Shown piece after piece: positions 15,001 to 21,636 of a DNA stretch of 64,000 nt. Origin of the DNA: Caecitellus pseudoparvulus (taxonomy: Eukaryota > Bigyra: Bicosoecida). Position 1 is the first letter of the stretch; every line of letters starts with the position of its first letter. The stretch covers positions 1,178,001-1,242,000 of the forward strand of contig CBFFRQ010000069.1 in the NCBI GenBank assembly GCA_965644315.1, written 5' to 3'. The notes under the pieces are model-generated. The model was given only the letters and a program-made list of their open reading frames with translations, was not told the DNA's origin and made no database searches. Both the position numbers and the translations under genes were made by a program.

Positions 15001-16080
15001 GGAAGCCAGCTAGGCGTCACGTGGTCACCCCCCACGGACACGGGGGGCGACGCTGTTACGGAATACCTTGTACAGTACAGCACAGATCCTTCCTTTTCGT
15101 CTGCTGTCGAGGAGTCGCGCCTGCTGTATGTCGTGGATGGGGGGCCCTACTTCAAGCACATTTCGGGCTTGATGATGGGCACCATGTACTACGTGCGAAT
15201 CCTGGCGAAGAATAGCCAAGGCTACTCAAGCCCCCAGCGACCAACTCCTCCATATGAGTTCCCAAGGCAAGCTCCATCTGCTCCGATGAGCGTTTCAGCT
15301 GGCGTGACCAGCCAGAACATGATCACGGTGGCATTTACCCCTCCGCTAAGCACTGGCGGAGATGCGGTCACTCACTTCCGAGTCGACTGGGACACAGATC
15401 GTGACTTTGAAGGACTAATGTCTCTGCCACATCGCGGGTCGGCTGTGGTCAGCGCAGCAGATGAGGCTTCGTACACAATTACGGACCTGAGCCCCGGCAC
15501 AGAGTACTACATCAGGGTGCAGGCAGGAAACAGCGTCGGCTTCGGGCCGTCCACCCGTTCCATGCCGCTGAGCTTGAGTCCATCCCTGCAGCTCCCGGGG
15601 GCACCTGGAGGACTGACCGTGACTTCTAATGTCTCTCATCCATCCGTTGCTTGCGGTGGACAGGTCCTCGTTGAAGTTGCCGCGCCCGTCATTCCAGCTC
15701 ACGGGCTCCCATGCTCAGGCGGCGGGTCGAGCAGTCCAGATGCAGGAGCATGCCCTGCAGGGCTTGGTGTGGGAACGCAGGCCGATGGAGGTGCAAGGAT
15801 CATTGCCTACGAGGTGCAGTGGAGTGCATTCCCTGACTTTAGGGATACTTCCACGGACGGCGGCAATGCGCTTCTCCCAGTCCCGGTCGGAGCCAACTCA
15901 AATGGCCCACACACGCTTCTCCTACCTTCCGCTGGTGCAGAAGCTCCTATGGTGCAAGGAAAAGAGTACTTCTTCCGCGTCGCTGCGCGGACGAGGGCCG
16001 GCACAGGGCCCTTCTGCGGCCAAGGAGGTCAGCGATGTGACGGTGACGCTGTCTCCGCAACGCCATCCGCCGCCTGCTGA
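1..16080 (+). CDS. Giant fibronectin type III / inserted beta-repeat protein (5' partial)
   Basis: The reading frame is open from base 1 to a TGA at 16078-16080, about 5360 residues with no start in the window, so the gene begins upstream. At least 13 fibronectin III-like units are visible, with the strand signature 'L.V.W.PP...GG..I..Y.V.WD..P.F' and the closing 'Y.VRV.A.N..G.G..S' (for example 1839-1908, 4480-4560, 11480-11580, 15330-15560). A second, beta-rich repeat of about 90-110 residues occurs at least 20 times (for example 2506, 3208, 3784, 7375, 10621, 10912, 11188, 11653, 13231). It carries 'SGTF.L..GG.TT..LP.DASA..V..AL..L..I..V.V.R' followed by 'G..W.VTF....GD.P.L'. These repeats often sit inside an FN3 unit, between its 'WD..P.F' and 'Y.VRV' strands. 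No transmembrane segment or anchor is visible at the C-terminus. A large extracellular or adhesive protein is my inference; the repeats are read directly. Confidence 0.9.
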   Translation, partial: VSTTDGVEEVQSITVAHPDGVSGTFQLKLASEVTVPLRHNASEVEVAAALKQMKAISRATVHRQSLDSNLDGAVDGYKWILRMRSSDVHQTPDLPDLVVVSSLSPASAGINSCPSQCVDGSPPADYAALRLSSRSSNQRHECAAFADGLFSGPCMAGESTVFTIMSSVADDDRSSYGGSFVLSYGGKETRLLSATASAADVQAQLADVIGTDFSVEVDRYEYTQTGAPEVHQQQWGIKWHARITPSGAIDVEDLSVLTHSFTGEDAAIAVFRSIFVETSTARGPLNGAFVVRAQHEQTAPLSVDASAEAVQEEVEALLGVGKVHVDRTLSYRASGARVVGRPGDGFVRSSMDVSSSAFPVSQGSRLLIAGDEFSVCHDGVAAVNLDAQAIPLCEAANPNVQATFSGPGSAPLDLLVHANGYQWCITLMVSVHNVQDFFAIPGPGFAGVGSVLRTSTGAGLRPFTVHVGQPSPVHTIVLKDPFFNTATSVSYPDVGFRLEFDGRQTECLRWHSDDGEALSSKLTAAIQDVGGEPHVQAHAVKRGSGLEPDFFGYTITVSYSGAAESLVSIPQLSVTTAGCTDPAYPGTVLADEAVLHSRSLPWRETFLSLEPGREYQVRVSAENSFGIGEPSDAVHFTTPNLAQTPGAVQAVNLVDLHTGDGVEVFFKAPREDGGDPILKYSVEIDTLPTFTGTAYRKVDVASVPEEQEVTLNFASDSSRGGFFVLGLGIKRTDRLPWNAHARQIANSLARALGAYSQAYEPIEVNRAPYENGFKWFITFNGLSGDVGTLQADSSGLLGVKPTVTTNEVLKGRADIVPGSFSFEEQLISIEALSPLSGTFTLDFEDEQTEPISVGASAADLAAALDGLSSIHTVSVSAVPALAYSEFGAHPSHPAATHSEVASPARASAWMVTFTHMVHERYQGAGNIGMLRMNASLTLGTALRASVTEFKRGTEPLRLVLSGLSAGVSYFARVTAYNSRGHGLPSSVVSETPTSQPGPPEHVSVAVSNADSLDISWKAPQSFGGEPLSSFSVQWYAEPPVRPVQTVSVSASSGVPDVQHIQTLADADDIQGAFRVMMGNSTSEDIPHDASAAQVKQALLRMPSVNAVEVSRAPSWIRIPGTFRLEQGGSSVTVSDGGTAALLPLQLTPGTDLRVGTAEQFTEPADLPAFRVCSSCGAPTTAGFTLADARLSGSSTAATWEGETFEYYVLYKPGHGYVWSVTFSETGHVGRQERLVAEPGTGFIGTNVALQSRSKRAGESALSGVFRLSKGGATTAPIPHDATAEQVKSALTALPTVSTVDVSRIQNGHGFDWIVTFTSDIGPLPVMTMHDASLLGPDARGYVTMTRQGSAPGGYGHREVPVQMSQPDRTYSYTATGLQTGLRYTVQVAAANAHNGLGAATEVTESTQETPRTAPGAPSVVGLYVLSDSSLKLVWSYPDDGGAICSRYEVQWSKSSSFSGGLGQVGSLIYEDHAVSLPVTSRQFFQNLALLDAGVQYYVRVRAQNDMGFGAWSAIVSAMPGVQRPGAPLNLTVTVISGVQLLVAWEPPSQDLLVYGGNGGLPVERYLIEWDSPLFSLVASPAAGSFELEDGSATSYIIGHRDSITGYEDGTLERGQQYSVRVAAWSAAGYGDYGMPASGPVTLTDQPPSVIREMRVQAVGQSSLTSAWALPRFDGGRTLQSVVVETDSSEGFGAPRQDEIPFVFEKQAVTLKSSTSVEVQHVDVLVDVTNEVQTITSTVHGADEVQTIAFESRPVVAHVDTVTTSTVDVNEVQRITAGGIAAPEEQVITTTTPNAGNPVREVQVIKTSSVDIDEVHFIELWDDNAETQASQTVHVLSASHATTPAGLDAQTFTINCGLTAADKVTFEMDTDSSYVHGSTASYVHVTITNLTTHGIAWELSSALSLHYASAPSNQGAILPPGLAGNVLTVTCRDAREAGPVDDVAIANVFSSLGSHSRGSDDRHLDRNVTFSLSVDLSRCTLCTCSPLCYVGGAQAHADMSGAEMQTVLDSLSPLTGQVTVTREDNGTNANYRRWHVTFDGAAVNGDIPSATNSRQNAVHMHDAVLANADGFSGGDATRWGAVSEGNEINAGRFVVSYTDFYTGVTESLSVGGVLHDAPGSALEGALSLQERLQTLSKINAVSVSRSVPDAAGGYEWTITFSGNDGDLHALEVHSMSADPLGTSTGALVSVEVCPNSTACRNGEFIDPASTWTISIPGFTSSMAPLRANATQLEVAAYIHGMQDVNGAPHPAVNVGRPVQVPPYGMGWTGGFEFRVQFVGIPGDIPEVLVNDSGLHGVPEREGHLHRSASASVHTEAHGNTVQGWFKLQHRGSVTPAIDLLAGVSPSAPRQWPDPTAVATQIKAALESLSSIDEVTVSVDETVHGTGPYIPNAVGGFSWLVTFTDSLNGGNVEQLTVAMACDGTTSPAAPGTLACLQLRSPRSGGEVSLDLDTAVEGNQLDGSFKLSIGGFTTGELAYDVSAAELEAALELLHSTGPITVTRHLPSGVPSVQENEKQEFVWKITFSSDTHTGVDSASDWASGYSKSWGKNIGRSLTPLLSCDASTLEDSNKDVSSHACVTGVDEPGVSPVNGFFRLHLDTLTSCAAPGSPYACTDEETGDIRHDAQASRADAAALGLDPETSVEAALEALSNVGDVAVTRRAASSPFTGAYEWSVTFLRDGSSPMCLEGVPAACPSPGDVPLLSIANAGAGLPILSAEGDPSFNTTVSETTKGNVIAGNWSVRTASGYALPLLSFDVTADTLRQRLAESPDHPTLLVSRQRTSKFRTYQWRVTFVENQGFIPTGAGDIPNMLMNASLLTDGDGVSGSANMHVAQAVQGSEPLGGRFSIDMMGSNTGPRDVVFSISESRLELELESLNNVVDVAVRSNRSFGAGWAGQHVAPHGQPGGLRFTVSFLKNAGTTEGFTFPPGSGNRDALTPSFSGLSGTNCRVVVSTHQDGAEPLHGTFSLSVASQAVTLPYDASQTSVATALSSLTSTGQVSSSRHLYYGSLLGNVHIQSPGAAVLEGERGVDFASILAVGDKIRVGGPPLQASSADGEVWLGKAITVGGSPVLTMVEGFRQHLFVGATLRIGTLVANVTDLLAAEQTIQVVSPNLPLDSDPGAFKLVYVRPSGELRSSACLSLAASAAEMRNALSSLVSDPHVHVARAGNGSAGVGFSWAVTFKGLNDVASVRNAFNGSPSVVTVDVHNDAGVSASVECPAAAAGDLIFSSSMIKNGSAAEVTLSAPAASSSTSPVEVFYQAEVFSVVSATKEQQEVWMSAGSSGSFGLSVGASSTGCFNASIDESQALEVALRSMGLDAMVAFTRHRGTLETVYRIAFSAPGDQVDMTLDMSCSFTGEARISVPQQGTSGEVFEHHAANGTSLIPIHKGTLSPVGLYPVYKVNGWTHVVHFETHLGDVEGMGATSQLEGSDASVQVHDDFIQGFAPLSFTTQPLLSGIDYHVRASAKSAIGVSAWSATATGMPSAPPSEPTSLVVAPLTRVYEVQSVTTAARHLDEVQSIRTRAAEVPARQAIVTSAPDSGTLSGVVLVSLEGESMTFAHNASAAEVKQVLEAFSAVNRVSVTRNGQTAEGGFQWTVEFHNTSLPDPLPLVGCNASHLHSSVGEARCISRMERPKNVLGGTFYLRLGHHSTANLAHSASAGDVRRAVEALLNPQEADVAVSKLGPDAQGGCEWRVTFKALKGDVPELVPVSSLTGVRAEVTVAEVQKGNQLEGHFTLSFGGRTTDALPFDVSATALQTALNMLPSVDFVSVQRNVLQDEQDGCTWQVTFMQKGDLPLLGSSAAGLTGEGAAVLVQEQRKGAIESGSALSVSFSPPVNTGGRAVTAYTVEWDTTPTFSSPDAGSMHVAEADLLHQYQSVTLSADAASYSGTFQLQYNGSTTEPLPFWADAAEVRDALEALPSIHAVAVDTDDGKTPVGTGSLDASPAESVLLAHDLAAQFSVGDLIWVGHEKLRVRASSSAGALTRVYFGTYNDHTVVDYAESPATEYTIFASTNGSAYAVHFLSVVGPFQPLHVPMPQAAGAVVLGAVSGRACDGCLHIRPLAKGVAHYVRVVAHNAAGRGQSTLAVVDVPRQVPAAPAAVQAVVASHESVLVRWQPPVDDGGGAIDRYLIEWDPLATFSSTPANSPAGQALVKVDSLGAPPFSFSIHAWNSNGSLRSLVNGTTVFVRVAAVNDVPVDSNAMWGSMDSSIQVVDNRVWGYSSPSHVTTTYQAPSAPSSVTLLALSGSICRVSWALPDLDGGRPVTAYTVALDSVPSFDSPLNDESRIFDVAHLKALSPGGEVQVDLTGLESGRVYFARVRGENAEGPGAWSAATGGVVPIAPPGQSATTQASTILQSDEPVSFIDVTWSPPAHTNGAEVTGYLVEWFTKKEVPTVQRVFLSSPKGRSDIDTVSGTFMLLFKGESTVQMPQDVSAADMRRHLMHLQNSSTGSYLIPDVRVTRDETPSGYSWDIAFVGMPGAVPQLRADSSNLVSVSRCDGAGTNACLDLRVDEDEYLQGRREGGSPQVQVLTFLQDEASNSAPHGFVTLSVAGSLPTPPLDISSPAAYIAEALGNLPTVRQVHVTTTPVSTSCSLAHGCEDGLQMQVTFLPAGVAVPPIVLDASNLQGGESLVASVHSDGVDVGADSRELCELCKPAEIPVGYNATLLPEDAFSYKISGLTSGESYAIRVSAVNAAGVGQPSLALCTPNSAAYCRESPYLTVPQQRPGAPEGVLVEVQPGVSSELAVSYQPPHSDGGASILAYRIDWSADPDFASSSSVEVSCPSNAARQVVFISTIAQNGSSSIVGGTFSLQVQHAGVTALSLPIRFDATASMSDEEPGQGSGVFCDPSAPHEPCDQSAVANPGSMQSHLQYLPNVHSVSVSRAGTNGEHVWAVTFNDAGGDWHVSIVDNSLENSSGSVGSSGVAIHTDVKVQGEDPSSLHCLGTQTIRGLTQGLPYFVRVSAYNMLGYGPVRNAVNPAGLPAQAPMRAPGRPTGAALSVVSGSQLGVTWSPPTDTGGDAVTEYLVQYSTDPSFSSAVEESRLLYVVDGGPYFKHISGLMMGTMYYVRILAKNSQGYSSPQRPTPPYEFPRQAPSAPMSVSAGVTSQNMITVAFTPPLSTGGDAVTHFRVDWDTDRDFEGLMSLPHRGSAVVSAADEASYTITDLSPGTEYYIRVQAGNSVGFGPSTRSMPLSLSPSLQLPGAPGGLTVTSNVSHPSVACGGQVLVEVAAPVIPAHGLPCSGGGSSSPDAGACPAGLGVGTQADGGARIIAYEVQWSAFPDFRDTSTDGGNALLPVPVGANSNGPHTLLLPSAGAEAPMVQGKEYFFRVAARTRAGTGPFCGQGGQRCDGDAVSATPSAAC
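5140..5475 (+). repeat. Tandem EVQ-I motif cluster inside the giant FN3 protein
   Basis: Within the giant reading frame, short motifs of the form (E/D)-(V/E)-(Q/H)-x-(I/V) recur every 17-30 residues: EVQHVDV, EVQTITS, EVQTIAF, EVQRITA, EEQVITT, EVQVIKT, EVHFIEL. The matching DNA keeps a 'gaagtgca' core. Elsewhere in the protein the same motif stands once or twice in front of an inserted repeat (28-45 and 10499-10560). This block therefore looks like a stack of repeat leaders that have lost the bodies that normally follow them. Confidence 0.75.
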
Positions 16081-16135
16081 GCGCAAGAGCAATGCAAGGA
16101 CGTGTACAAGCTGCATTATGGAAAAATATCTGCGG

Positions 16136-18490
16136 CTAGATTGGTGGCACGCTCATCGCCGCCAGGTGTTGGTTGATGGTCTCCTTGCTCGCCGCAGCCT
16201 GCGTTGTCCATGTGCTGCTGCCAGTGCTGGCAGGCGCCGCGCTCGCGTGGGAAGAACTGTGGAGTAGCAAATCCCTCTCACGCTGCAAGTCCGCGACACG
16301 CCTTCGCATGGCCTGGACTTCGCTGTCCTTGCTATCTGCCACAGCATCACGCTCTTGCTGCGTCGCTGACAGCACAGCCTTCACCTGTTGGTATCGTCGC
16401 CACAGCTCCAGCAGCTTCCGCTTGTACTCCTCCCCCTTCTTCTTGGACCGCGCTAGTGCTTTGGCAGCTTCAGTGCGAAGAGAGTCGATTTCTTGCTCAT
16501 GGGCTGACTGCAGGGAGGCCTTGCTGGCCTCCCCCTGCGCTTTCGCTGCCGCGACAGCCCTCGTCGCATCGCTCGCTGCGCGCCTTGAGGAAGCAGCACT
16601 GGCAGTTGCATCAGAAACCCGCTGCGCCAGGCCACCACACCGACCCTTCAGAGCTTCAACTTCAGCAGTCAGGCTGGAAATGCGGGCCAACGCATCAGTG
16701 TGCTGTGCTCGGAGGCTCTGGTACTCACCCTGCACTTCCTTGTGGCTGGCCTGAGCAGAGCCCAGCGAGTCAATGGACCTAGCAGCCCGCTCTTCAGCGC
16801 TGCGCAACTTAGCAGTCACGTCCACGAGCTCAGCTCGCAGGCGGTCGCACTCCTCTGCGCTGGACGTCGCTGCGGCATGCGCGGTGGTGGCTTCTTCCCT
16901 CAGCTCGCGGATCTCAGACGTGGACACCATCACCACAGGCCCAGTGGCAGCGTCGATTTGAGCCTGTGAGCCCAACGCAATCAGTTGCCCTGCTCCAGCG
17001 GGGGGTGCCTGCTTCTGCCCTGCTTCTGCGGCTTCCACCCGCCGCTGCAGAGCAGACATTGACGCGGCGTGTTCACGAGCAGATGCCAATGCATCGCCCT
17101 CCAGCTGTCGAACCCGATCCTCTGCACCCTCGGCACGCCTGCTTGCCGCACGGGCAGTTGCTTGCAGGTCTTCCCGCTCGCGTGCCCACGCAGCGGCCGC
17201 AGCGTCAGCCTTGTCCGCAGCCGTTGCCGCATCATCCCTCACCCTAGCTTCCAGCGTGGACACCTTGGCTTCCAAGCGCGTGTTCGACCTCTCAAGACTT
17301 GCGAGTTGCGTGTTTGCAGTGGCGAGCGCCCCGCGCAGTCTGGCTGCTTCCTCCTCTGCCGTGAGGGCACGCCGATCAGCTGCCGCAGCATCGTTGGCCG
17401 CCGCACCAGCCTCAGATTTGAGCCGCAGGGAAGCGGCCTGTGCCTCTGCTTGTGCTGACTCCAGGGCCGTGCGTGCTGCATCGCGCTGCTCGCGCATCTC
17501 CGTGGCTTCTGCAGCAAGCCGGGCCCGGGCAACTGCAGCGTCATCCGCAGCCGCCTGTGCTGCCCTCAACGCATCGGCGGCGGTGCGCCCATCACCGTCA
17601 AGGCGTTCCTCCAAGTCCGCGATGCGCCGCTTCAATGTCTTCACTTGAGCTGTGTGGGCTGCTGCGGTCGCCTCGGCGTCAGCTGCGTGGTCTGCGCTGC
17701 TCTGCTCGAACTCAGCCTTGAGCAGCTCAGCTTCGCGTTTGGAGGTGAAGTACAGAGCCCGGTGTTTCTCAATTGCCGCCTCCAGCTCCGCGACACGCTT
17801 TTGGTGTGGAACCTCCAATTCCTCCTGAACATGTCATGGCGGGGGTGGCGCGTGTGTAGCAGCGCATGGCACTTCGGCAAGCATTCAGGCAGCGACGGCA
17901 GCTCGCACCTGAATCCGCACGCGCAGCACATCCAAGTCACGGGGGGGAGCCATCTGCTCCTGCATGGCCAAGAATTCCTGCTCCTTGCTCTCGAGCTGCT
18001 GCTTCCACTCAGAAACCAACTCCTCGTGCTTCTGCTCCAGCTCCAACTGTGATGCAGGGCGCAGCAAGGGTACGAGGCCGTATCCGAGCTATCGGCACCG
18101 CGGGGCCGCAGCGACCCTGAAGCCGGTCGACGCGCCACACGACGCGTCAACGCACCCTTGCCTCGGCCTCATCCATGTACTGCTGTCTGACCGCATCGTG
18201 CTTGCCTTTCATGCGCGTCAGCTCCTGCTTCACCTGTGCACACCCGGCTCGAGCAACGGTTGCACAACGCCAACCAAATTCCGCAGCATGTGACACGAGC
18301 ATACCTTTTCGTACCCAGCACGGAGGGAGTCATTCTCCGAGCGCAGGGACTGGGCTACAGAAAGCGTCCTGCCCAGGTCGCTTTGCAACTCGTTGATCTG
18401 CTGCAGTAGGCGGTCATAGTGTGCGACGCTTGTGACAGTTGTGTCAAGACTGCCACTGGTCACGTCCCCGCCAGAAGTTGAGCTGGCCAT
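16136..18490 (-). CDS. CEP83: CEP83-like distal appendage / centriole coiled-coil protein
   Basis: Four exons on the minus strand give 696 residues: 18490-18305, 18233-18156, 18046-17909 and 17824-16136. Introns start GTATGC, GTGCGT and GTGCGA, end in AG, and all fall in phase 0. The first ATG is at 18490. The protein is almost entirely coiled coil. Residues about 121-180 match the conserved N-terminal block of animal CEP83/CCDC41: 'LRVRIQEELE.P' followed by 'EK.RA.Y' and 'LK.EFE'. A second CEP83-like element, 'KKKGEEYKRKLLEL', is near the C-terminus. CEP83 anchors distal appendages of the mother centriole and is needed for basal-body docking; that role is known for the family and inferred here. 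The gene ends 55 bp from the convergent FN3 gene. The identification rests on remembered family sequence, so an alignment is the obvious test. Confidence 0.83.
18275..18284. promoter_or_regulatory. CAAATTCCGC motif in CEP83 intron 1
   Basis: An exact copy of the window's recurrent CAAWTTCCGC motif, inside the first intron (18234-18304) of the CEP83-like gene. It is antisense to that gene. Confidence 0.5.
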
Positions 18491-18937
18491 CTCGACGAGG
18501 CGGCACTGGAAAAGAGCACACGGGCACAGTGGAATTCTTGGGCATGTGAGGGTGCGATGACCCGGCGCTGCTTCAGGGGTGTGGTGTTTTGTCGCGCGGG
18601 CTGTGCGCAGCAGGCACGCATCGCGAGCGCCACTTGCTCGAGCGGGGCACCGCGCCCAGCTGCCAGCAAATTCTACGAGAGACTGACGGCCCTGGTTTCG
18701 TCAGTGATGGGTGCCTTTGCCGCGGTAGCATCCAGGATCGCCGCAAACGTCTGCATCGCTCGTCGGCAAGGAGCGCGACACGCACCGAGTGTGTCACCCC
18801 GATTTTTCATTGGGCCTCGCCTGCCTCTTGGTCAGGCGGGCGGGATTCAAAGTGGGGCCAGCAATCCATGGATCTCTGCACGCTCTCCCGTTTTTATGAT
18901 CAGCCTGAGCTCCGTCAAGTCCACTCAAGGCGCAGGC
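18491..18937. other. Divergent intergenic region between CEP83-like gene and orphan gene
   Basis: About 450 bp between two start codons pointing away from each other, so both promoters should lie here. Short ORFs cross it but none has a recognisable product. An inverted CCAAT (ATTGG) is at about 18809. I see no TATA box or repeat. Confidence 0.5.
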
Positions 18938-20446
18938 ATGGCCAGGTGAGGCCGCCAGTGAGACGGGGCCGCACGGCATCAAATTCCGCACGCTCGCTGC
19001 CCCCCGCCGCAGCGTCGAGCTGCGCCCAAGCAAACGAGATTTGGGCGGACTTTCGCGACAACAAAGGGCATTCCCTTTGAAAAGCTGGGCGCAGAGCATC
19101 AACGTGGATTTCTCAAGGAAGAAATCCGAGACGGAGCCACTGGCGCAGGTGCCATTTTCGCGTCGCTGACCCCAGTGGAAGCACCGGCCCGAGACAGCAA
19201 CTGCGCTGCCAAGGCTGACGTGGACTCGGACTCCACATTTGTCATTCAGAGTGAGGAGCACCTTGGCGCTGGCTGCGGCGTTGCGGGCGGACAGCCCACG
19301 GTGCAGCCTGTGCCCAGTGAAAGCCACCTGGACAGGCTGCGACGCGAGGCAGCAGCGTCAGGTGCCCTGCCAAGGCGTGGGCGACCCACACCCGCGGTAG
19401 TGGCTGTGGCCCAGCGTGTGCTGGGCCCACATGCCCACCTGGGTGGTTTCCACGTCGCAGCCGGGGGCTGTGTGTTGGCACCCGGTGAGCTCACCAGCAC
19501 TGTGTCTGTCGGGCGCGCAGGCAATGACGCGGGGTTGCCAGCATCCGACACGGTGCGCCTGCAGCGGCAAGGTCTGGGGGGGTGCATTGAGCAGGACGCA
19601 CCCACCCTCATTCCCCCTGCCCTGCGCCGCGCTCTGAATGAGCAAGAGGTGGCCGCACAGGCCGCTGCCAGGGCGGCGCGGCGTGGTGTAGCCGCTAGAC
19701 ACCGCACACGAACACTGACCCACCTCCGGCACCCCAGGGGGCTGCTGTCGCCGTCTGCCAGCGCCCCGGCGTTGGGGGCCACGCGAAACATGGCCAGTCG
19801 CTTGGCACATGACGCAGCGGGCGGGCCACCTTCAAAGGCTGAGTCCACCACGCCGGCCCGGCAGCCCCCGACCCGAACACACACGGCGCCGGCCGCTCGC
19901 TGCAGGCGCAGCCGTGGCGAGCAAGGGCGGCCCTTCGACATCCTCCGGCCCACGACGGCCACGCCGGGCGCGGCGCCGCCCTCTGGAACAGAGGCCGCCA
20001 CGCCACCCCTGCGAGCTTGGGACCCCGAGACGCAGGCTGGTGTGGTGGCGGGGACGAGGCTGCAGCCTGGTACCCCTGCCCCTGTTCTAGCAGCGCAGGA
20101 AGGGCAGCCAGCCGCTGGAGCCGGGTCCAGGCACGGGCGGCAGCTAGCGGGTGAGGGCGATGAGCTGGCAGCGCTGCCGCGCAGGCGCCGTGTGCCTGAG
20201 TGGAGGTGCCCCGCTGACCTGGAGCTGGGGTCCACCACCCACGGCCGCATCTTCGCGCAGCCAGCCGCGAAGAGCCCCTCCACGCACCGCAGGCAGGCTC
20301 TACTGGACGCGGCGACGCGGGGGCGCCGGTATGATGTCGTCACCGGCGCGCCCTTGCCAGTGGAACGACGACCCACAAAGCAGTCCATGGACAGGGCCAG
20401 TGGCCCAACGCACCCGTCTCAGTACTCGACTGGTGGCTGGAGGTAG
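18938..20446 (+). CDS. Hypothetical Ala/Arg-rich protein, probably three exons
   Basis: I do not recognise this gene. The long frame 19214-20446 lacks an ATG near its 5' end. A plausible spliced start is ATG at 18938 with an 8-nt exon (18938-18945, donor GTGAGG), exon 2 at 19013-19148 after a pyrimidine-rich acceptor, a 65-bp intron with donor GTGCCA, and exon 3 at 19214-20446. That gives 458 residues. The N-terminus is basic. The middle is low-complexity Ala/Pro/Arg sequence, and the C-terminal 60 residues look conserved ('RRYDVVTGAPLP', 'HPSQYSTGGWR'). A 380-codon minus-strand frame overlaps it but has no splice or motif support. The exon 2-3 junction is the weakest part of the model. Confidence 0.5.
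18980..18989. promoter_or_regulatory. CAAATTCCGC motif in intron 1 of the orphan gene
   Basis: An exact copy of the recurrent motif, 42 bp downstream of the proposed ATG at 18938 and inside the proposed first intron (18946-19012). It is in sense orientation. Confidence 0.5.
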
Positions 20447-20579
20447 ACCCCTGTGCGTGGCGGTGTCACACAGCACACTGCCCCGCTCAAATACACGAAA
20501 TACACCCTGTTTGCCGATTCGGTGGGCCGACCTCCCCCCAGCGTCAACACGAGTGAGATAGCACACGCTCCCTCTCCCC

Positions 20580-21588
20580 ATGCCCACGATGGCAGCCCCC
20601 ACTCTGACCCTGGCCAGCGAGGCGAGCGACAAGCACTTCATGTACTTGGTTCGGGGCGTCATTGGAAAGATCGTGCAGCATCACCCAGACGCAACCCTCG
20701 CTGCGTTAAGGGGGCTGTTAGATGAATCAGGCCTGGACTCGGCAGGTGCGCGGCAGCTGCAGTGCACTTGGCATGCAATTCCCGCAGATGTAGCAGCAGC
20801 AGCACACCGCCCTCTCAAGGTGCGCAGGGAAAGACGCCTTGCTGTTGTCGTTGGAACGCGTGCTGTCACTGGCCGTTGTCGAGAGATGGGACGTTGAGAA
20901 GCTGCAGAGTTTCCTCGCAGAAGTGCGGCACGGCGATGCTGGGACCACCCTGCCTCGCCGACCCACAGCTCCCTGCCTTCCCGCAGACGGACATCAGCGC
21001 AGCTCATGCTGGGGTACTTGCGGCCCAGTGGCCCCGCGAGCTGAGCCGGGTTCGTTCCGCGTGCACAAATCCGCAGGCTCCGCGTACTGCACTCTGACCC
21101 ACCCCTCCCAACGCACACAGGCCACCGCGGTGCTGAGTCTGCGAAGCAAATGGGAGGACACCATTCTGGACATGTCGTGGAGGATTGATGTGCTCACATC
21201 AACAAAAGCAGGCTCTGCAGAGGATCTCTCGGAACCGGTGGCCATGGTGGAGCTCTCCGTGGGCCCTGTGCGTGGCTCGCCCAGCGTCACCACCTGCTTG
21301 CGGCGCACCCCGCACCCTCGCCTCCCCTCGCAGCGGCCCGAGAGCGCCCTGACTCAGCATGGGCATGCTGCGCAGACCTCTGCAGCCTCGTCAAGGGCAG
21401 CCCCGTCCAGCAAGAAGGCCCACAGTGCCAGCGCTGTATCACACTCATCCCGCGACGCAACCTCCGATGCACCCTCCTCGTCAGCCCTACGGTTTGAAGC
21501 AACGAGGGAGCAGCTGCAGGCGCTGTTAGGGCAAATGGCTGCCGCCGAGGCTGCCATACAAAACCTAGGGGGTGGGGCAACGGCGTGA
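20580..21588 (+). CDS. COMM domain-containing protein
   Basis: The ATG is at 20580. The best exon model is 20580-20745, 20828-20922, 20987-21049, 21121-21267 and 21334-21588 (TGA), giving 241 residues close to the family's usual 200 or so. Donors are GTGCGC, GTGCGG, GTTCGT and GTGCGT. The N-terminal half is helical, as in the COMMD HN domain. The C-terminal half carries the COMM signature 'DMSWRIDV', then 'SEPVAMVELSV', and a final helix 'FEATREQLQALLGQM'. A Ser/Ala-rich insertion separates the last strand from that helix. COMMD proteins form the ring of the Commander complex in endosomal recycling (family knowledge). I cannot assign a COMMD subtype. The last intron is 66 nt with no in-frame stop, so it could also be read through. 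Confidence 0.78.
20776..20785. promoter_or_regulatory. CAATTCCCGC variant motif in COMMD intron 1
   Basis: A one-base variant of CAAWTTCCGC, within the first intron (20746-20827) of the COMM-domain gene and in sense orientation. Confidence 0.35.
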
Positions 21589-21636
21589 ACGGCCCAGGCG
21601 ACAGAATGCATTGGCCAGGTGTCAGCGGAGCCGCGC

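Noticed and set aside
19246-20388. 380-codon ORF on the minus strand opposite the orphan gene
   Set aside because: Long overlapping frames are common in this GC-rich DNA. It has no recognisable motif, while the plus-strand frame has splice support, a motif-bearing first intron and a plausible C-terminal block.
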